9,204 nucleotides of DNA from JAFAHZ01 sp035656415 (GTDB lineage Bacteria; Vulcanimicrobiota; Vulcanimicrobiia; Vulcanimicrobiales; Vulcanimicrobiaceae), in the NCBI GenBank assembly GCA_035656415.1, contig DASRSM010000033.1, positions 1 to 9,204 on the forward strand, written 5' to 3'. Below the pieces are notes generated by a model, which was not told the DNA's origin, ran no database searches, and saw nothing but the letters and a program-made list of their open reading frames with translations. Both the position numbers and the translations under genes were made by a program. Position 1 is the stretch's first letter. Every line of letters starts with the position of its first letter. Shown here piece after piece: positions 1 through 5,834 of the stretch.

Positions 1-367
1 AGACGCTGACGGCCGCGATGATGACGATGAAAATCGTCGGGATGAGCGTCCACCAGAATTCGAGCTTGTGGTTGTCGTGAATCTGCACGCCGATGGCGTC
101 GGGCGGATCGGTCTTGCGGGCGCGGAACTCGATCGCGAAATAGAGGATGTAACCGCAGACGAAAATGTAGAGCGCGCTACCGGCGGCGGCCAAGAATCGG
201 AAGAACACGTCGACCTGATACGCGGTCGTGATGATCGAGGGTTCCCACCGCTCGATCGGCGCGTAAATCCAATAGACGATCGACGCGAGCGCTAAGACGC
301 TCAGGATCGCCGTTACAATCCAAAAGCCGCGGCCGAGACTTATCGGTGGCGATTTGTGCTCAACCAA
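1..367 (-). CDS. coxB: Cytochrome c oxidase subunit II, N-terminal part (3' end beyond window)
   Basis: Partial gene; 122 residues are visible and the rest lies beyond base 1. Subunit II docks cytochrome c and carries the CuA centre of haem-copper oxidases, but the CuA cupredoxin domain would lie outside this window and cannot be checked. Visible are two hydrophobic helices (about residues 15-35 and 58-80), then the hallmark segment IHDNHKLEFWWTLIPTIFIV (residues 96-115), which matches the family pattern H-x-N-x-x-L-E-x-x-W-T-x-x-P-T and leads into the last transmembrane helix. The start is TTG at 367-365, chosen because AAGGAG lies 10 bases upstream and the in-frame stop at 394-392 (the nanE stop) limits any extension. 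It follows nanE by 24 bases on the same strand, so read-through from the amino-sugar genes is possible. Family call is firm; the downstream cox genes are not visible. Confidence 0.9.
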   Translation of the reverse strand, partial: MVEHKSPPISLGRGFWIVTAILSVLALASIVYWIYAPIERWEPSIITTAYQVDVFFRFLAAAGSALYIFVCGYILYFAIEFRARKTDPPDAIGVQIHDNHKLEFWWTLIPTIFIVIIAAVSV

Positions 368-377
368 GGAACGCTCT

Positions 378-383
378 CTCCTT
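378..383 (-). promoter_or_regulatory. Shine-Dalgarno site of coxB
   Basis: On the minus strand this reads AAGGAG and is followed by a 10-base spacer to the TTG at 367-365. It lies in the short gap between the nanE stop and coxB. It is the evidence for a TTG start, as no ATG or GTG is available in frame between the stop at 394-392 and the first membrane helix. I saw no convincing promoter in the gap. Confidence 0.7.
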
Positions 384-391
384 AAAGGTGC

Positions 392-1096
392 TTAGCGGGA
401 GCGGTTTCGCGCCATATCGGTAGACCCTGCAAACTCCCGTACCAGCCAGTCTACGTTAGTAATGGCGGTGCCGACTACGACTGCATCGGCACCCGCGTCA
501 AGTGCGGCCCGGACCTGATCCGGCGAGTGCACGCCGCCTTCGCAGACGACAAAGGCTCTTCGCGCATCACCCGGAGCTTGTCGAAGGGCGGCTACCAACG
601 CCAGTGCGGGAAGCGCAGCGCCGGCAGTGTCGGGTGTGTATCCGCAGAGCGTCGTGGCTACGACGTCGGCCCCCAACGCGGCAACGGTCCTTCCTTCCTC
701 CAACGTTGCGCAGTCGGCCATCGCGAGCCGGCCCGCGGCGTGAATCGCTTCGATCAGCGACTCTAGTCGCGTTCCGCCGGGCCGCGGTCGAGCCGTAGCG
801 TCGAACGCGATGACGTCGGCGCCGGCGCCGGCGATTGCGGTCACTTCTTCGAGCGTCGGCGTAATGTACGGTTCGAACCCGGGGTACTCGCGTTTGATCA
901 GCCCGACGACCGGAACCTCAACCCGCGATCGCACGGCGCGCAAGTTTGCGACACCTTGAATGCGGACGCCGACCGCGTCGCCCTCTTGGGCGGCCCGCGC
1001 CATCGCGGCGATGACGTGCGGATCGTCGAGCGCCGAACCCGGCCACGCCTGAACCGAGACGATCAAACCGCCGCGAAGCTCGTCGAGAAGACTCAT
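392..1096 (-). CDS. nanE: N-acetylmannosamine-6-phosphate 2-epimerase
   Basis: 234-aa TIM-barrel enzyme, normal length for NanE, which interconverts ManNAc-6-phosphate and GlcNAc-6-phosphate in the cytoplasm. Family motifs run in order: GLIVSVQA (residues 10-17), VGVRIQGVANL (42-52), VVGLIKREYP (63-72), YITPT (77-81), DVIAFDATARPRP (94-106), ADCATLEEG (127-135), TTLCGYT (148-154), CEGGVHSP (185-192) and VVVGTAIT (206-213). K68 and E186 fit the known catalytic lysine and glutamate. The usual Cys in IVSCQA is Val here. ATG at 1096-1094 overlaps the kinase stop as ATGA, implying coupled translation. A short palindromic repeat is read in frame at residues 169-177, between the last strands of the barrel. 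The preceding kinase would supply its phosphorylated substrate or share its product GlcNAc-6P. No nanA, nagA or nagB is nearby. Confidence 0.93.
   Translation of the reverse strand: MSLLDELRGGLIVSVQAWPGSALDDPHVIAAMARAAQEGDAVGVRIQGVANLRAVRSRVEVPVVGLIKREYPGFEPYITPTLEEVTAIAGAGADVIAFDATARPRPGGTRLESLIEAIHAAGRLAMADCATLEEGRTVAALGADVVATTLCGYTPDTAGAALPALALVAALRQAPGDARRAFVVCEGGVHSPDQVRAALDAGADAVVVGTAITNVDWLVREFAGSTDMARNRSR
568..590. repeat. Short palindromic interspersed-type repeat inside nanE
   Basis: On the minus strand the segment begins CGCCC, continues TTCGACAAGCTCC and ends GGGTG, giving 5-bp arms (one G-T pair) round a 13-base centre. From memory, it is one base away from a palindromic repeat seen many times per genome in diverse bacteria (core CCTTCGACAAGCTCAGG). 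Here it is translated without breaking frame, giving nanE residues A169 to D177 (ALRQAPGD), in a stretch that looks a few residues longer than in typical NanE. Only one copy is seen in this window, so its repeated nature rests on recollection, not on the sequence shown. Confidence 0.45.
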
Positions 1097-2001
1097 CTCA
1101 CCGCGATCTCGATGCCGGAGATGCCCGCTTCGCGGTACGCCAGGATCAACGCGCCGACGGCGGGGTCGTACTTCGGGACGACGATCTCAGTTCCACGACG
1201 GTCGTTCTCGATGCGTTCGGCCACCGTCGCGGCAAAATCGCTATCGTTAAACATCCCTCCCACAAGCGTCACGCGCGCGGGCGCGCCGCGCAATATTGCT
1301 TCCCGGACGAGCCAGGACAGTTTCGTGGCGGCGAACGTGACGTCCGACCACGAGCGCCCCGATTGTACATCAACCGAAGCGAAGGCCGCGATCCGATCCC
1401 GCGTCAGCTCCCCGGCGTAAAACGCGCGCGCGATCGCCCGTAGCGACGGAAGATCGAAGAACTCGCACGCTCGCCGCACGTCGTCGGGAGCAGCTACTCC
1501 TATGTCTTGCGCGTGCATCAGCGAGGCGAGCGCTTCGCGTGCGAGCCAAAACGCACTCCCTTCGTCGCCGAACAGGTAGCCCCACCCGCCCAGCGTCCAG
1601 CCTTCCTTGCCGTCGGTCGCGTACACGACCGAACCGGTGCCGGCGATGACGACGACGCCGGCCTCCCCGGCGAGCGCACCCGCGTGTGCGATCGGTGCGT
1701 CGTGCATCAAGACGAACCGCGTGGCCGAAAGCTCCGGCACCTTACCGTAGACTCGGCCTTCGTAACCGCTCACGCCGGCGACGATCGCTTCGAAGTGCGC
1801 ATCGGCGTCGAGACCCGCCTCTTTGCACGCCGCCCGCAGCGCGCCCGACAACGCGTCGTGCATGCGCGTCGAATCCGCGCCTTGTCCGACTTCGTCCGCC
1901 GGACCCGCGACACCGCGCCCGACGACGCGACCGCGCTCGTCGCCGATTACCGCGGCCGTCGACGTTTGGCCGCCGTCGATGCCCGCAACGTAGCGCGTCA
2001 C
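1093..2001 (-). CDS. BadF/BadG/BcrA/BcrD-family kinase, probable N-acetylglucosamine (N-acetylhexosamine) kinase
   Basis: 302-aa ASKHA-fold sugar kinase, close in size to bacterial and eukaryotic GlcNAc kinases. It shows phosphate-1 motif GIDGGQTST (residues 7-15), catalytic-type Asp in HDAPIAHAGA (D101), phosphate-2 motif IAGTGSV (119-125), the GlcNAc-kinase signature GGWGYLFGDEGSAFWLA (138-154), and adenosine motif VTLVGGMF (244-251). The expected reaction is ATP-dependent 6-phosphorylation of GlcNAc. ManNAc, MurNAc or a related sugar cannot be excluded, and nanE downstream would make ManNAc sensible. I start it at GTG 2001-1999, which overlaps the upstream stop as GTGA. The open frame continues upstream to 2232, but that 77-aa extension is arginine-rich, lies over the conserved part of the neighbouring gene and precedes the natural N-terminus of the fold. 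The stop overlaps nanE as ATGA. Confidence 0.88.
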   Translation of the reverse strand: MTRYVAGIDGGQTSTAAVIGDERGRVVGRGVAGPADEVGQGADSTRMHDALSGALRAACKEAGLDADAHFEAIVAGVSGYEGRVYGKVPELSATRFVLMHDAPIAHAGALAGEAGVVVIAGTGSVVYATDGKEGWTLGGWGYLFGDEGSAFWLAREALASLMHAQDIGVAAPDDVRRACEFFDLPSLRAIARAFYAGELTRDRIAAFASVDVQSGRSWSDVTFAATKLSWLVREAILRGAPARVTLVGGMFNDSDFAATVAERIENDRRGTEIVVPKYDPAVGALILAYREAGISGIEIAVR

Positions 2002-2297
2002 GGTTCCAAAAGCTTTCGTGCGTAGTCGTTGGCCGCGCGTTCGCGCGCGACGCGATCGGGGATCACGACGACTTCGCCAACGCGCTCGCGATGGTGGTAG
2101 AGCTCGTGACCGATCGCGAGCGAAACGAAGTCGCCGAGCTCCTGCGGCGAAAGCTGCTCGGCAATACGCACGTTGAGCCGAATCTCCGGAACGCTCGGAT
2201 CGTATTCTGAGCGCAGCTCGTCGAGACCCCAATCGCCCAAATCCGCGAAGCCGATCGCGACGCCGTACGTGCGGGCCAGCGCGATCGCTTTGTTCAC
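1998..2297 (-). CDS. Small ImmA/IrrE-like HExxH metalloprotein (99 aa)
   Basis: A compact 99-aa protein with the zinc-peptidase motif H64-E65-L66-Y67-H68 inside SLAIGHELYHHRE (residues 59-71), followed by E86 in an E-x-x-A-N-x-Y-A context (residues 86-93, ending KLLEP). This resembles the third-ligand helix of ImmA/IrrE (M78) peptidases, where the pattern is E-x-x-A-N-x-F-A-x-x-L-L. The N-terminus (NKAIALARTYGVAIGFADLG) looks like the first helix and strand of that minimal domain. No helix-turn-helix, signal peptide or membrane segment is present. ImmA/IrrE enzymes usually cleave regulators or toxin-antitoxin partners, but there is no XRE repressor here. It sits between oxidoreductase and kinase with GTGA overlaps on both sides, so it is made with them. 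Start is GTG 2297-2295. The fold assignment is moderately secure; substrate and activity are unknown. Confidence 0.7.
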   Translation of the reverse strand: MNKAIALARTYGVAIGFADLGDWGLDELRSEYDPSVPEIRLNVRIAEQLSPQELGDFVSLAIGHELYHHRERVGEVVVIPDRVARERAANDYARKLLEP

Positions 2298-3649
2298 GAC
2301 GCGTTTCCGTCGCGCTGCAAATACACGCCGTCGGCGACGAGCTGCTCGCGCAGCTCCTTGACGTCGACGTCGCCGACGCGAACGCGGCGCTTACGGGCGA
2401 GTGCGGCCGCGGTGCCGGCGGCTTGGCCTAGCGTCATCACCGTCGGCGTCAAGCGCGTCGACGCCAGCGCTTCGTGCGTGGTCGAAATGCAGCGTCCGGC
2501 GACCAGCAGCTGTTCGCGATTGATCGGCAGCAAACAGCGATACGGAATGTCGTAGCTTTCGCCGGGCTTCAAACGCTGCGTCGTGGTCCCGGTTCCCGAC
2601 GGGTTGTGAATGTCGATCGGATACGCGCTGCAAGCGATGGCGTCGTCAAAATGCCGGCCCTGCAGCACGTCGTCGCGCGTGAGCGTGTAGCGGCCGACGA
2701 TGCGCCGCGACTCGCGAATGCCGACTTGCGTACCCGTGGCGCTGATGCGCGCGTTTTCAAATCCGGGAACGCGCGTGCGGAAGAATTCGAAAAGCTGCAT
2801 CGTTTGCAAGCGCGCTTCGATTTCGGCCCGCGTCAAATCGCCGGGATCGAGCGGATCGATGTCGACGACGCGCGTCATGTTGACGGTAACTTCGTCGGGG
2901 TACGGCGAGATGAAAAACGAGACCAGTTCGCGCGGAAGATCGACGATACCGTCGCGACGCGCTTCTTCCCACAATGCGTAAAGGCCGGCAACCGCCGTCA
3001 GCGCGCCCGGAACGCGTTCGTGCGTTTTGAGCGACGTCCGCATTTGATCGGGATGCATGCGAACGTACGTCGAGAGTTTCGACATGTCGACGTGACTCAA
3101 ACGAAACATTAGCGTCGCCGGCTGCACGCGTCCACGATCGTCGCCCTGCTGCGTCGGTACGGCGGCGGATGCGGCCACGAACGCGTCGGCCGTCGAGTCG
3201 ATAACGACGCGGCCGAGATATTCGCGCGTTCCGCCGACCGTAGCGAACGTAGCGCCGCGCACCGTATCGCCGTCGACCTTTGCGTCGAGTACGTAGGCGT
3301 GCAGCAACAGCGACACGCCGGCTTCGCGCATCATCTCGAAGAGCAGCGCCTTGTGGATTTCCGGATCGAACGGCGTGATCGACGCGACGTAGTCGGAAGA
3401 GTCGTGCAGATGGCCGGGCGACGCGCCTTTGCGCATGAGGCGCTCCACGATTTCTTGCGCGATACCGCCCACGATGCGTTGCTCGCCCGAGTGGAAGGTC
3501 ATCCACGGGCCCACCATCGCGGCGGTCGCCGTACCCCCCAAAAAGCCGTAGCGCTCGACCAAAAGCGTACGCGCGCCATGGCGAGCCGCTGCAAGCGCGG
3601 CCGCGCAGCCGGCGTTTCCGCCTCCAACGACCAGCACGTCGAATTCCAC
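2294..3649 (-). CDS. FAD-dependent oxidoreductase (FAD_oxidored / PF12831-type)
   Basis: 451-aa flavoprotein. The N-terminal Rossmann motif is VVGGGNAGCAAALAAARHGA (residues 7-26), with E32 positioned to bind the FAD ribose. Family features follow: FLGGTAT (36-42), IVGGIAQE (59-66), IDSTADAFVAA (150-160), VGIRESRRIVG (309-319) and the C-terminal FAD motif with LLVAGRCIS (381-389) and PTVMTLGQAAGTAAALA (402-418). Members are cytoplasmic or exported oxidoreductases often found in carbohydrate-use clusters, but substrates are mostly undefined. No signal peptide is visible because the Rossmann fold begins at residue 4. The start is GTG 3649-3647, with GAAGG upstream at 9-base spacing. It heads the overlapping gene chain that leads to kinase and NanE, so oxidation of an amino sugar or its derivative is a reasonable guess, not shown by the sequence. 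It is divergent from the DUF4870 gene across 53 bp. Confidence 0.87.
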   Translation of the reverse strand: MEFDVLVVGGGNAGCAAALAAARHGARTLLVERYGFLGGTATAAMVGPWMTFHSGEQRIVGGIAQEIVERLMRKGASPGHLHDSSDYVASITPFDPEIHKALLFEMMREAGVSLLLHAYVLDAKVDGDTVRGATFATVGGTREYLGRVVIDSTADAFVAASAAVPTQQGDDRGRVQPATLMFRLSHVDMSKLSTYVRMHPDQMRTSLKTHERVPGALTAVAGLYALWEEARRDGIVDLPRELVSFFISPYPDEVTVNMTRVVDIDPLDPGDLTRAEIEARLQTMQLFEFFRTRVPGFENARISATGTQVGIRESRRIVGRYTLTRDDVLQGRHFDDAIACSAYPIDIHNPSGTGTTTQRLKPGESYDIPYRCLLPINREQLLVAGRCISTTHEALASTRLTPTVMTLGQAAGTAAALARKRRVRVGDVDVKELREQLVADGVYLQRDGNAS

Positions 3650-3702
3650 CGTGCACGACCTTCGCCGCAGGCGGTCGACGCCTCTCTCTCCAAGAGATTC
3701 GC
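3650..3702. promoter_or_regulatory. Divergent intergenic region with small inverted repeat
   Basis: These 53 bp separate the starts of the oxidoreductase (minus) and the DUF4870 gene (plus) and should carry promoters for one or both unless these lie inside the coding regions. I found no convincing -35/-10 pair on either strand. A small inverted repeat TCTCT-CCA-AGAGA lies at 3685-3697. Its right arm (AAGAGA) also serves as a weak ribosome-binding site 5 bases before the GTG at 3703. It may be a chance result of the pyrimidine run. Confidence 0.35.
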
Positions 3703-4146
3703 GTGCAGTCGCAGCTGACGGCCGAGGAACGGAGTTGGGCGATGGCCGCGCATCTCTCGGCGCTCATCGCCGTCGCCGGATTTCCGTTCGGCCACGTCAT
3801 CGGGCCTCTGGTCGTCTACTTAGTCAAAAGAAACGAGTCGCCGTTCGTCGCCGAGCACGCGCGCGCGTCGCTGAACTATCAGCTCACGGTTTCGCTGCTG
3901 GGAATCGTTGCGATCGTCGTGGGGATCCTCGTTTTCCTCGCTTGGGTCTTCATCGCTGCTGCGACGTCCTCACATTCGGAAGGATCCGGCGCCGCCGCAT
4001 TTAGCTTCGTCGGACTCTGGGTATTGGCCGGAGTCGTCGTCGTTGCGATCTTGTTGCTCTCGCTGGTCTTCATCATCATGGGGGCGGTGGCAGCCAGCTC
4101 CGGACGGCCCTACCGCTACCCCTTCGCAATTCGCTTCGTCCGCTGA
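3703..4146 (+). CDS. DUF4870 (Tic20-like) membrane protein
   Basis: 147-aa integral membrane protein of the DUF4870 family, which has no established biochemical role in bacteria. The family layout is complete: TAEERSWAMAAHLSAL at residues 6-21, the conserved FPFGHVIGPLVVYLVKR (27-43) ending in the first helix, ESPFVAEHARASLNYQLT (45-62), then two further helices (about 63-88 and 101-130) separated by a Ser/Gly-rich loop (89-97), and a basic C-terminus (PYRYPFAIRFVR) likely in the cytoplasm. The start is GTG at 3703 with a weak AAGAGA site 5 bases upstream; no better in-frame start fits the family N-terminus. It is followed 39-48 bases later by the permease on the same strand and may be cotranscribed with it. 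Family call firm, function unknown. Confidence 0.9.
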   Translation: MQSQLTAEERSWAMAAHLSALIAVAGFPFGHVIGPLVVYLVKRNESPFVAEHARASLNYQLTVSLLGIVAIVVGILVFLAWVFIAAATSSHSEGSGAAAFSFVGLWVLAGVVVVAILLLSLVFIIMGAVAASSGRPYRYPFAIRFVR

Positions 4147-4194
4147 AGACGATCGTTAACAGGGAGTAAAGGCCTCGGGACGATATTGAGCCCC

Positions 4195-5691
4195 ATGCTG
4201 CTACAACGCGTAAAACCTCTGGCGCGCATCTTAGCGGAAGGCGCCAACGCGGATCAGGGCCTGAAACGGTCGTTGGGGCCGTGGCAACTCACGGCAATGG
4301 GCATCGGCGCGATTATCGGCACCGGTATCTTCGTCTTAACCGGCGTCGCGTCGGCTACTCGGGCGGGGCCGTCGCTCACTATCTCGTTTATCGTAGCCGG
4401 GATCGTCAGCGCGCTGGCCGCACTCTGTTACGCGGAAGTCGCGAGCAAAGTCCCGATCTCCGGCAGCGCTTATACCTATACCTACGCGACCATGGGCGAG
4501 TTCTTCGCATGGATCGTCGGCTGGGGTCTCGTGTTGGAGTACGCGCTCGGCGCTGCGACGGTTAGCGTCGGGTGGTCGGGCTACTTCACCAACATTCTGC
4601 AGAATTTATTTCACCTCACGATTCCGCAGCAGTGGCAGCACAGTGCGTGGGACGCAACTCCAGGCATCGCCAATCTTCCCGCCGCGGGAATCATCTTCGT
4701 AATAACGGCGCTGCTCGTAAAGGGCACGCGAGAATCCGGAACCGTCAACGCGATCATCGTCGCGATCAAGGTTGCCGTGGTGCTGTTCTTCATCGCCGTC
4801 GGCATCGATCACATCAACGGCGCCAACTACCACCTGCCGCCCGGTCCGGCGACGGGTGAAGGGGGTTTCTTCCCGTTCGGCTGGCAAGGCATGCTCGGCG
4901 GCGCGGCCTTCATCTTCTTCGCCTACATCGGATTCGACGCGGTCTCGACGACGGCGGAAGAAGCCAAGAATCCCGGCAAAGACTTGCCCTTCGGAATCAT
5001 CACGAGCTTGGTGATTTGCACGCTGCTGTATATCGTCGTCGTGGCGATTCTCAACGGACTCGTGCCGTTCAACGAACTCAACGTCCCGAACCCGGTCGCG
5101 TTCGCGCTCAACCACGTGGGCTTGACGGGTGCGGGCCTCATCATCAGCTTCGGCGCGATCGCCGGCCTCACGACGGTTTTGCTCGTCATGATGTACGGGC
5201 AGACGCGCGTCTTCTACGCAATGTCACGCGACAAACTGATCCCGCCGATGTTCGTGAAGCTTCACCCGACGTTCCGGACGCCGTGGATTTCGCAGATCAT
5301 CTTCGGCGTGCTGATCGCCGCAGCGGGTGCGTTTTTCCCGATCAGCATTCTCGGATCGGTCACCAATATGGGCACGCTCGTCGCGTTCATCCTGGTCGCT
5401 ATCTCGGTGCCGGTGCTGCGACAGCGGCATCCGGACTTCAAGGGTTCGTTCCAAGTGCCGCTGGGGCCGTTCATCATTCCGGTGCTGGCTGCCGTCAGCG
5501 CGCTGGGCCTGATCTACTTCCTCAAGGAAGGCAATCCGTACGTGTGGGGATTCTTCCCGCTCGTGTGGCTCGCGTTTTTGGTCTGGTTTGTCATCGGCCT
5601 CACGTTCTATTTCAGCTATGGTCGTAACAAGAGCACCGTCGGTTTAGAGGAAGTCGAAGGGCTCGCGATCGCGCAGCCTCCCGTCAACTAA
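4195..5691 (+). CDS. APC-superfamily amino acid permease, cationic amino acid transporter (CAT) type
   Basis: Inner-membrane secondary transporter of about 498 aa with roughly twelve hydrophobic helices, the usual size for CAT-type permeases such as YfnA-like proteins. Helix 1 carries the broken substrate-binding motif GIGAIIGTGIFVLTG (residues 36-50 from this start). AALCYAEVASKVPISGSAYTY (residues 75-95) in helices 2-3 and helix 6 FFAYIGFDAVSTTAEEAKNP (241-260) are strongly conserved in proton-coupled amino acid importers. MMYGQTRVFYAMSRDKLIPP marks the helix 8 loop. The substrate (cationic or broader amino acids) cannot be fixed from sequence. I place the start at ATG 4195, which gives the family-like beginning MLLQRVKPLARILAE. 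TTG at 4186, with GGGA 5 bases upstream, would add three residues and is a real alternative. Nearest neighbours upstream are DUF4870 on the same strand and downstream a hairpin-containing gap. Confidence 0.92.
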   Translation: MLLQRVKPLARILAEGANADQGLKRSLGPWQLTAMGIGAIIGTGIFVLTGVASATRAGPSLTISFIVAGIVSALAALCYAEVASKVPISGSAYTYTYATMGEFFAWIVGWGLVLEYALGAATVSVGWSGYFTNILQNLFHLTIPQQWQHSAWDATPGIANLPAAGIIFVITALLVKGTRESGTVNAIIVAIKVAVVLFFIAVGIDHINGANYHLPPGPATGEGGFFPFGWQGMLGGAAFIFFAYIGFDAVSTTAEEAKNPGKDLPFGIITSLVICTLLYIVVVAILNGLVPFNELNVPNPVAFALNHVGLTGAGLIISFGAIAGLTTVLLVMMYGQTRVFYAMSRDKLIPPMFVKLHPTFRTPWISQIIFGVLIAAAGAFFPISILGSVTNMGTLVAFILVAISVPVLRQRHPDFKGSFQVPLGPFIIPVLAAVSALGLIYFLKEGNPYVWGFFPLVWLAFLVWFVIGLTFYFSYGRNKSTVGLEEVEGLAIAQPPVN

Positions 5692-5734
5692 CCGCTCGGT
5701 GAAAAAGGTCCATGCTGTCAAGGGCCATCTAGGG

Positions 5735-5758
5735 TAGGCCTCTATACGCTAGGCCTCT
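5735..5758 (+). repeat. Tandem direct repeat TAGGCCTCT, 15-bp period
   Basis: TAGGCCTCT occurs at 5735-5743 and again at 5750-5758, so starts are 15 bases apart with six bases (atacgc) between. The second copy is the core of the left arm of the hairpin at 5748-5778. The first copy can pair with the same right-arm bases (AGGGGCCTA, 5768-5776) with one G-U pair. The repeat could be an operator half-site pair or a duplication of the hairpin arm. Confidence 0.55.
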
Positions 5759-5778
5759 GTCGAAGACAGGGGCCTAGC
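5748..5778 (+). terminator. Strong hairpin between permease and STAS gene, possible terminator or leader structure
   Basis: Bases 5748-5761 (GCTAGGCCTCTGTC) pair with 5765-5778 (GACAGGGGCCTAGC) through 14 pairs, one of them G-U, closing a GAA loop. The stem begins 57 bases after the permease stop, where a 3' transcript end would be expected. No T-run follows on the plus strand (aagcataatg) and none on the minus side, so it is not a classic intrinsic terminator. It ends 56 bases before the STAS ATG and could instead be a 5' leader structure or an operator palindrome. Confidence 0.5.
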
Positions 5779-5781
5779 AAG

Positions 5782-5787
5782 CATAAT
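5782..5787 (+). promoter_or_regulatory. Possible -10 element (CATAAT) for the STAS gene
   Basis: CATAAT matches the sigma-70 -10 consensus at five of six positions and lies 47 bases before the STAS start, with a plausible initiation point near 5794. No good -35 hexamer sits 16-18 bases upstream; that region is the hairpin stem and loop. If real, the hairpin overlaps the promoter and might act as an operator. Weak, single-motif evidence. Confidence 0.22.
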
Positions 5788-5823
5788 GGGTCTAGCCGGC
5801 GAGGGAGTTGTTTTCGCCGGTAC

Positions 5824-5828
5824 AGGAG
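5824..5828 (+). promoter_or_regulatory. Shine-Dalgarno site deciding the STAS start
   Basis: AGGAG sits six bases before ATG 5835. The frame is open further upstream to a TTG at 5808, but that start would add nine residues (with no family similarity) and lies before this site, so ATG 5835 is preferred. Confidence 0.75.
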
Positions 5829-5834
5829 TACGCC

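Noticed and set aside
2002..2232. 77-aa N-terminal extension of the kinase
   Set aside because: It is arginine-rich, covers the conserved HExxH gene in another frame, and precedes the normal start of the ASKHA fold. GTG at 2001 with a GTGA overlap explains the start better.
2474..3112. Plus-strand open frame (212 aa) opposite the FAD oxidoreductase
   Set aside because: Composition is that of an antisense shadow (many Arg, Asp, Ala), and the minus strand carries clear FAD-binding motifs throughout.
4606..5115. Minus-strand open frame (169 aa) opposite the permease
   Set aside because: Highly charged, no motif, and antisense to transmembrane helices of a well-conserved permease.
5748..5778. 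Calling the hairpin a standard rho-independent terminator
   Set aside because: Neither side is followed by a T-run, so only a possible terminator or leader structure is claimed.
5808..5834. Upstream TTG start for the STAS gene
   Set aside because: The added residues match nothing in STAS proteins, and AGGAG at 5824-5828 points to ATG 5835.
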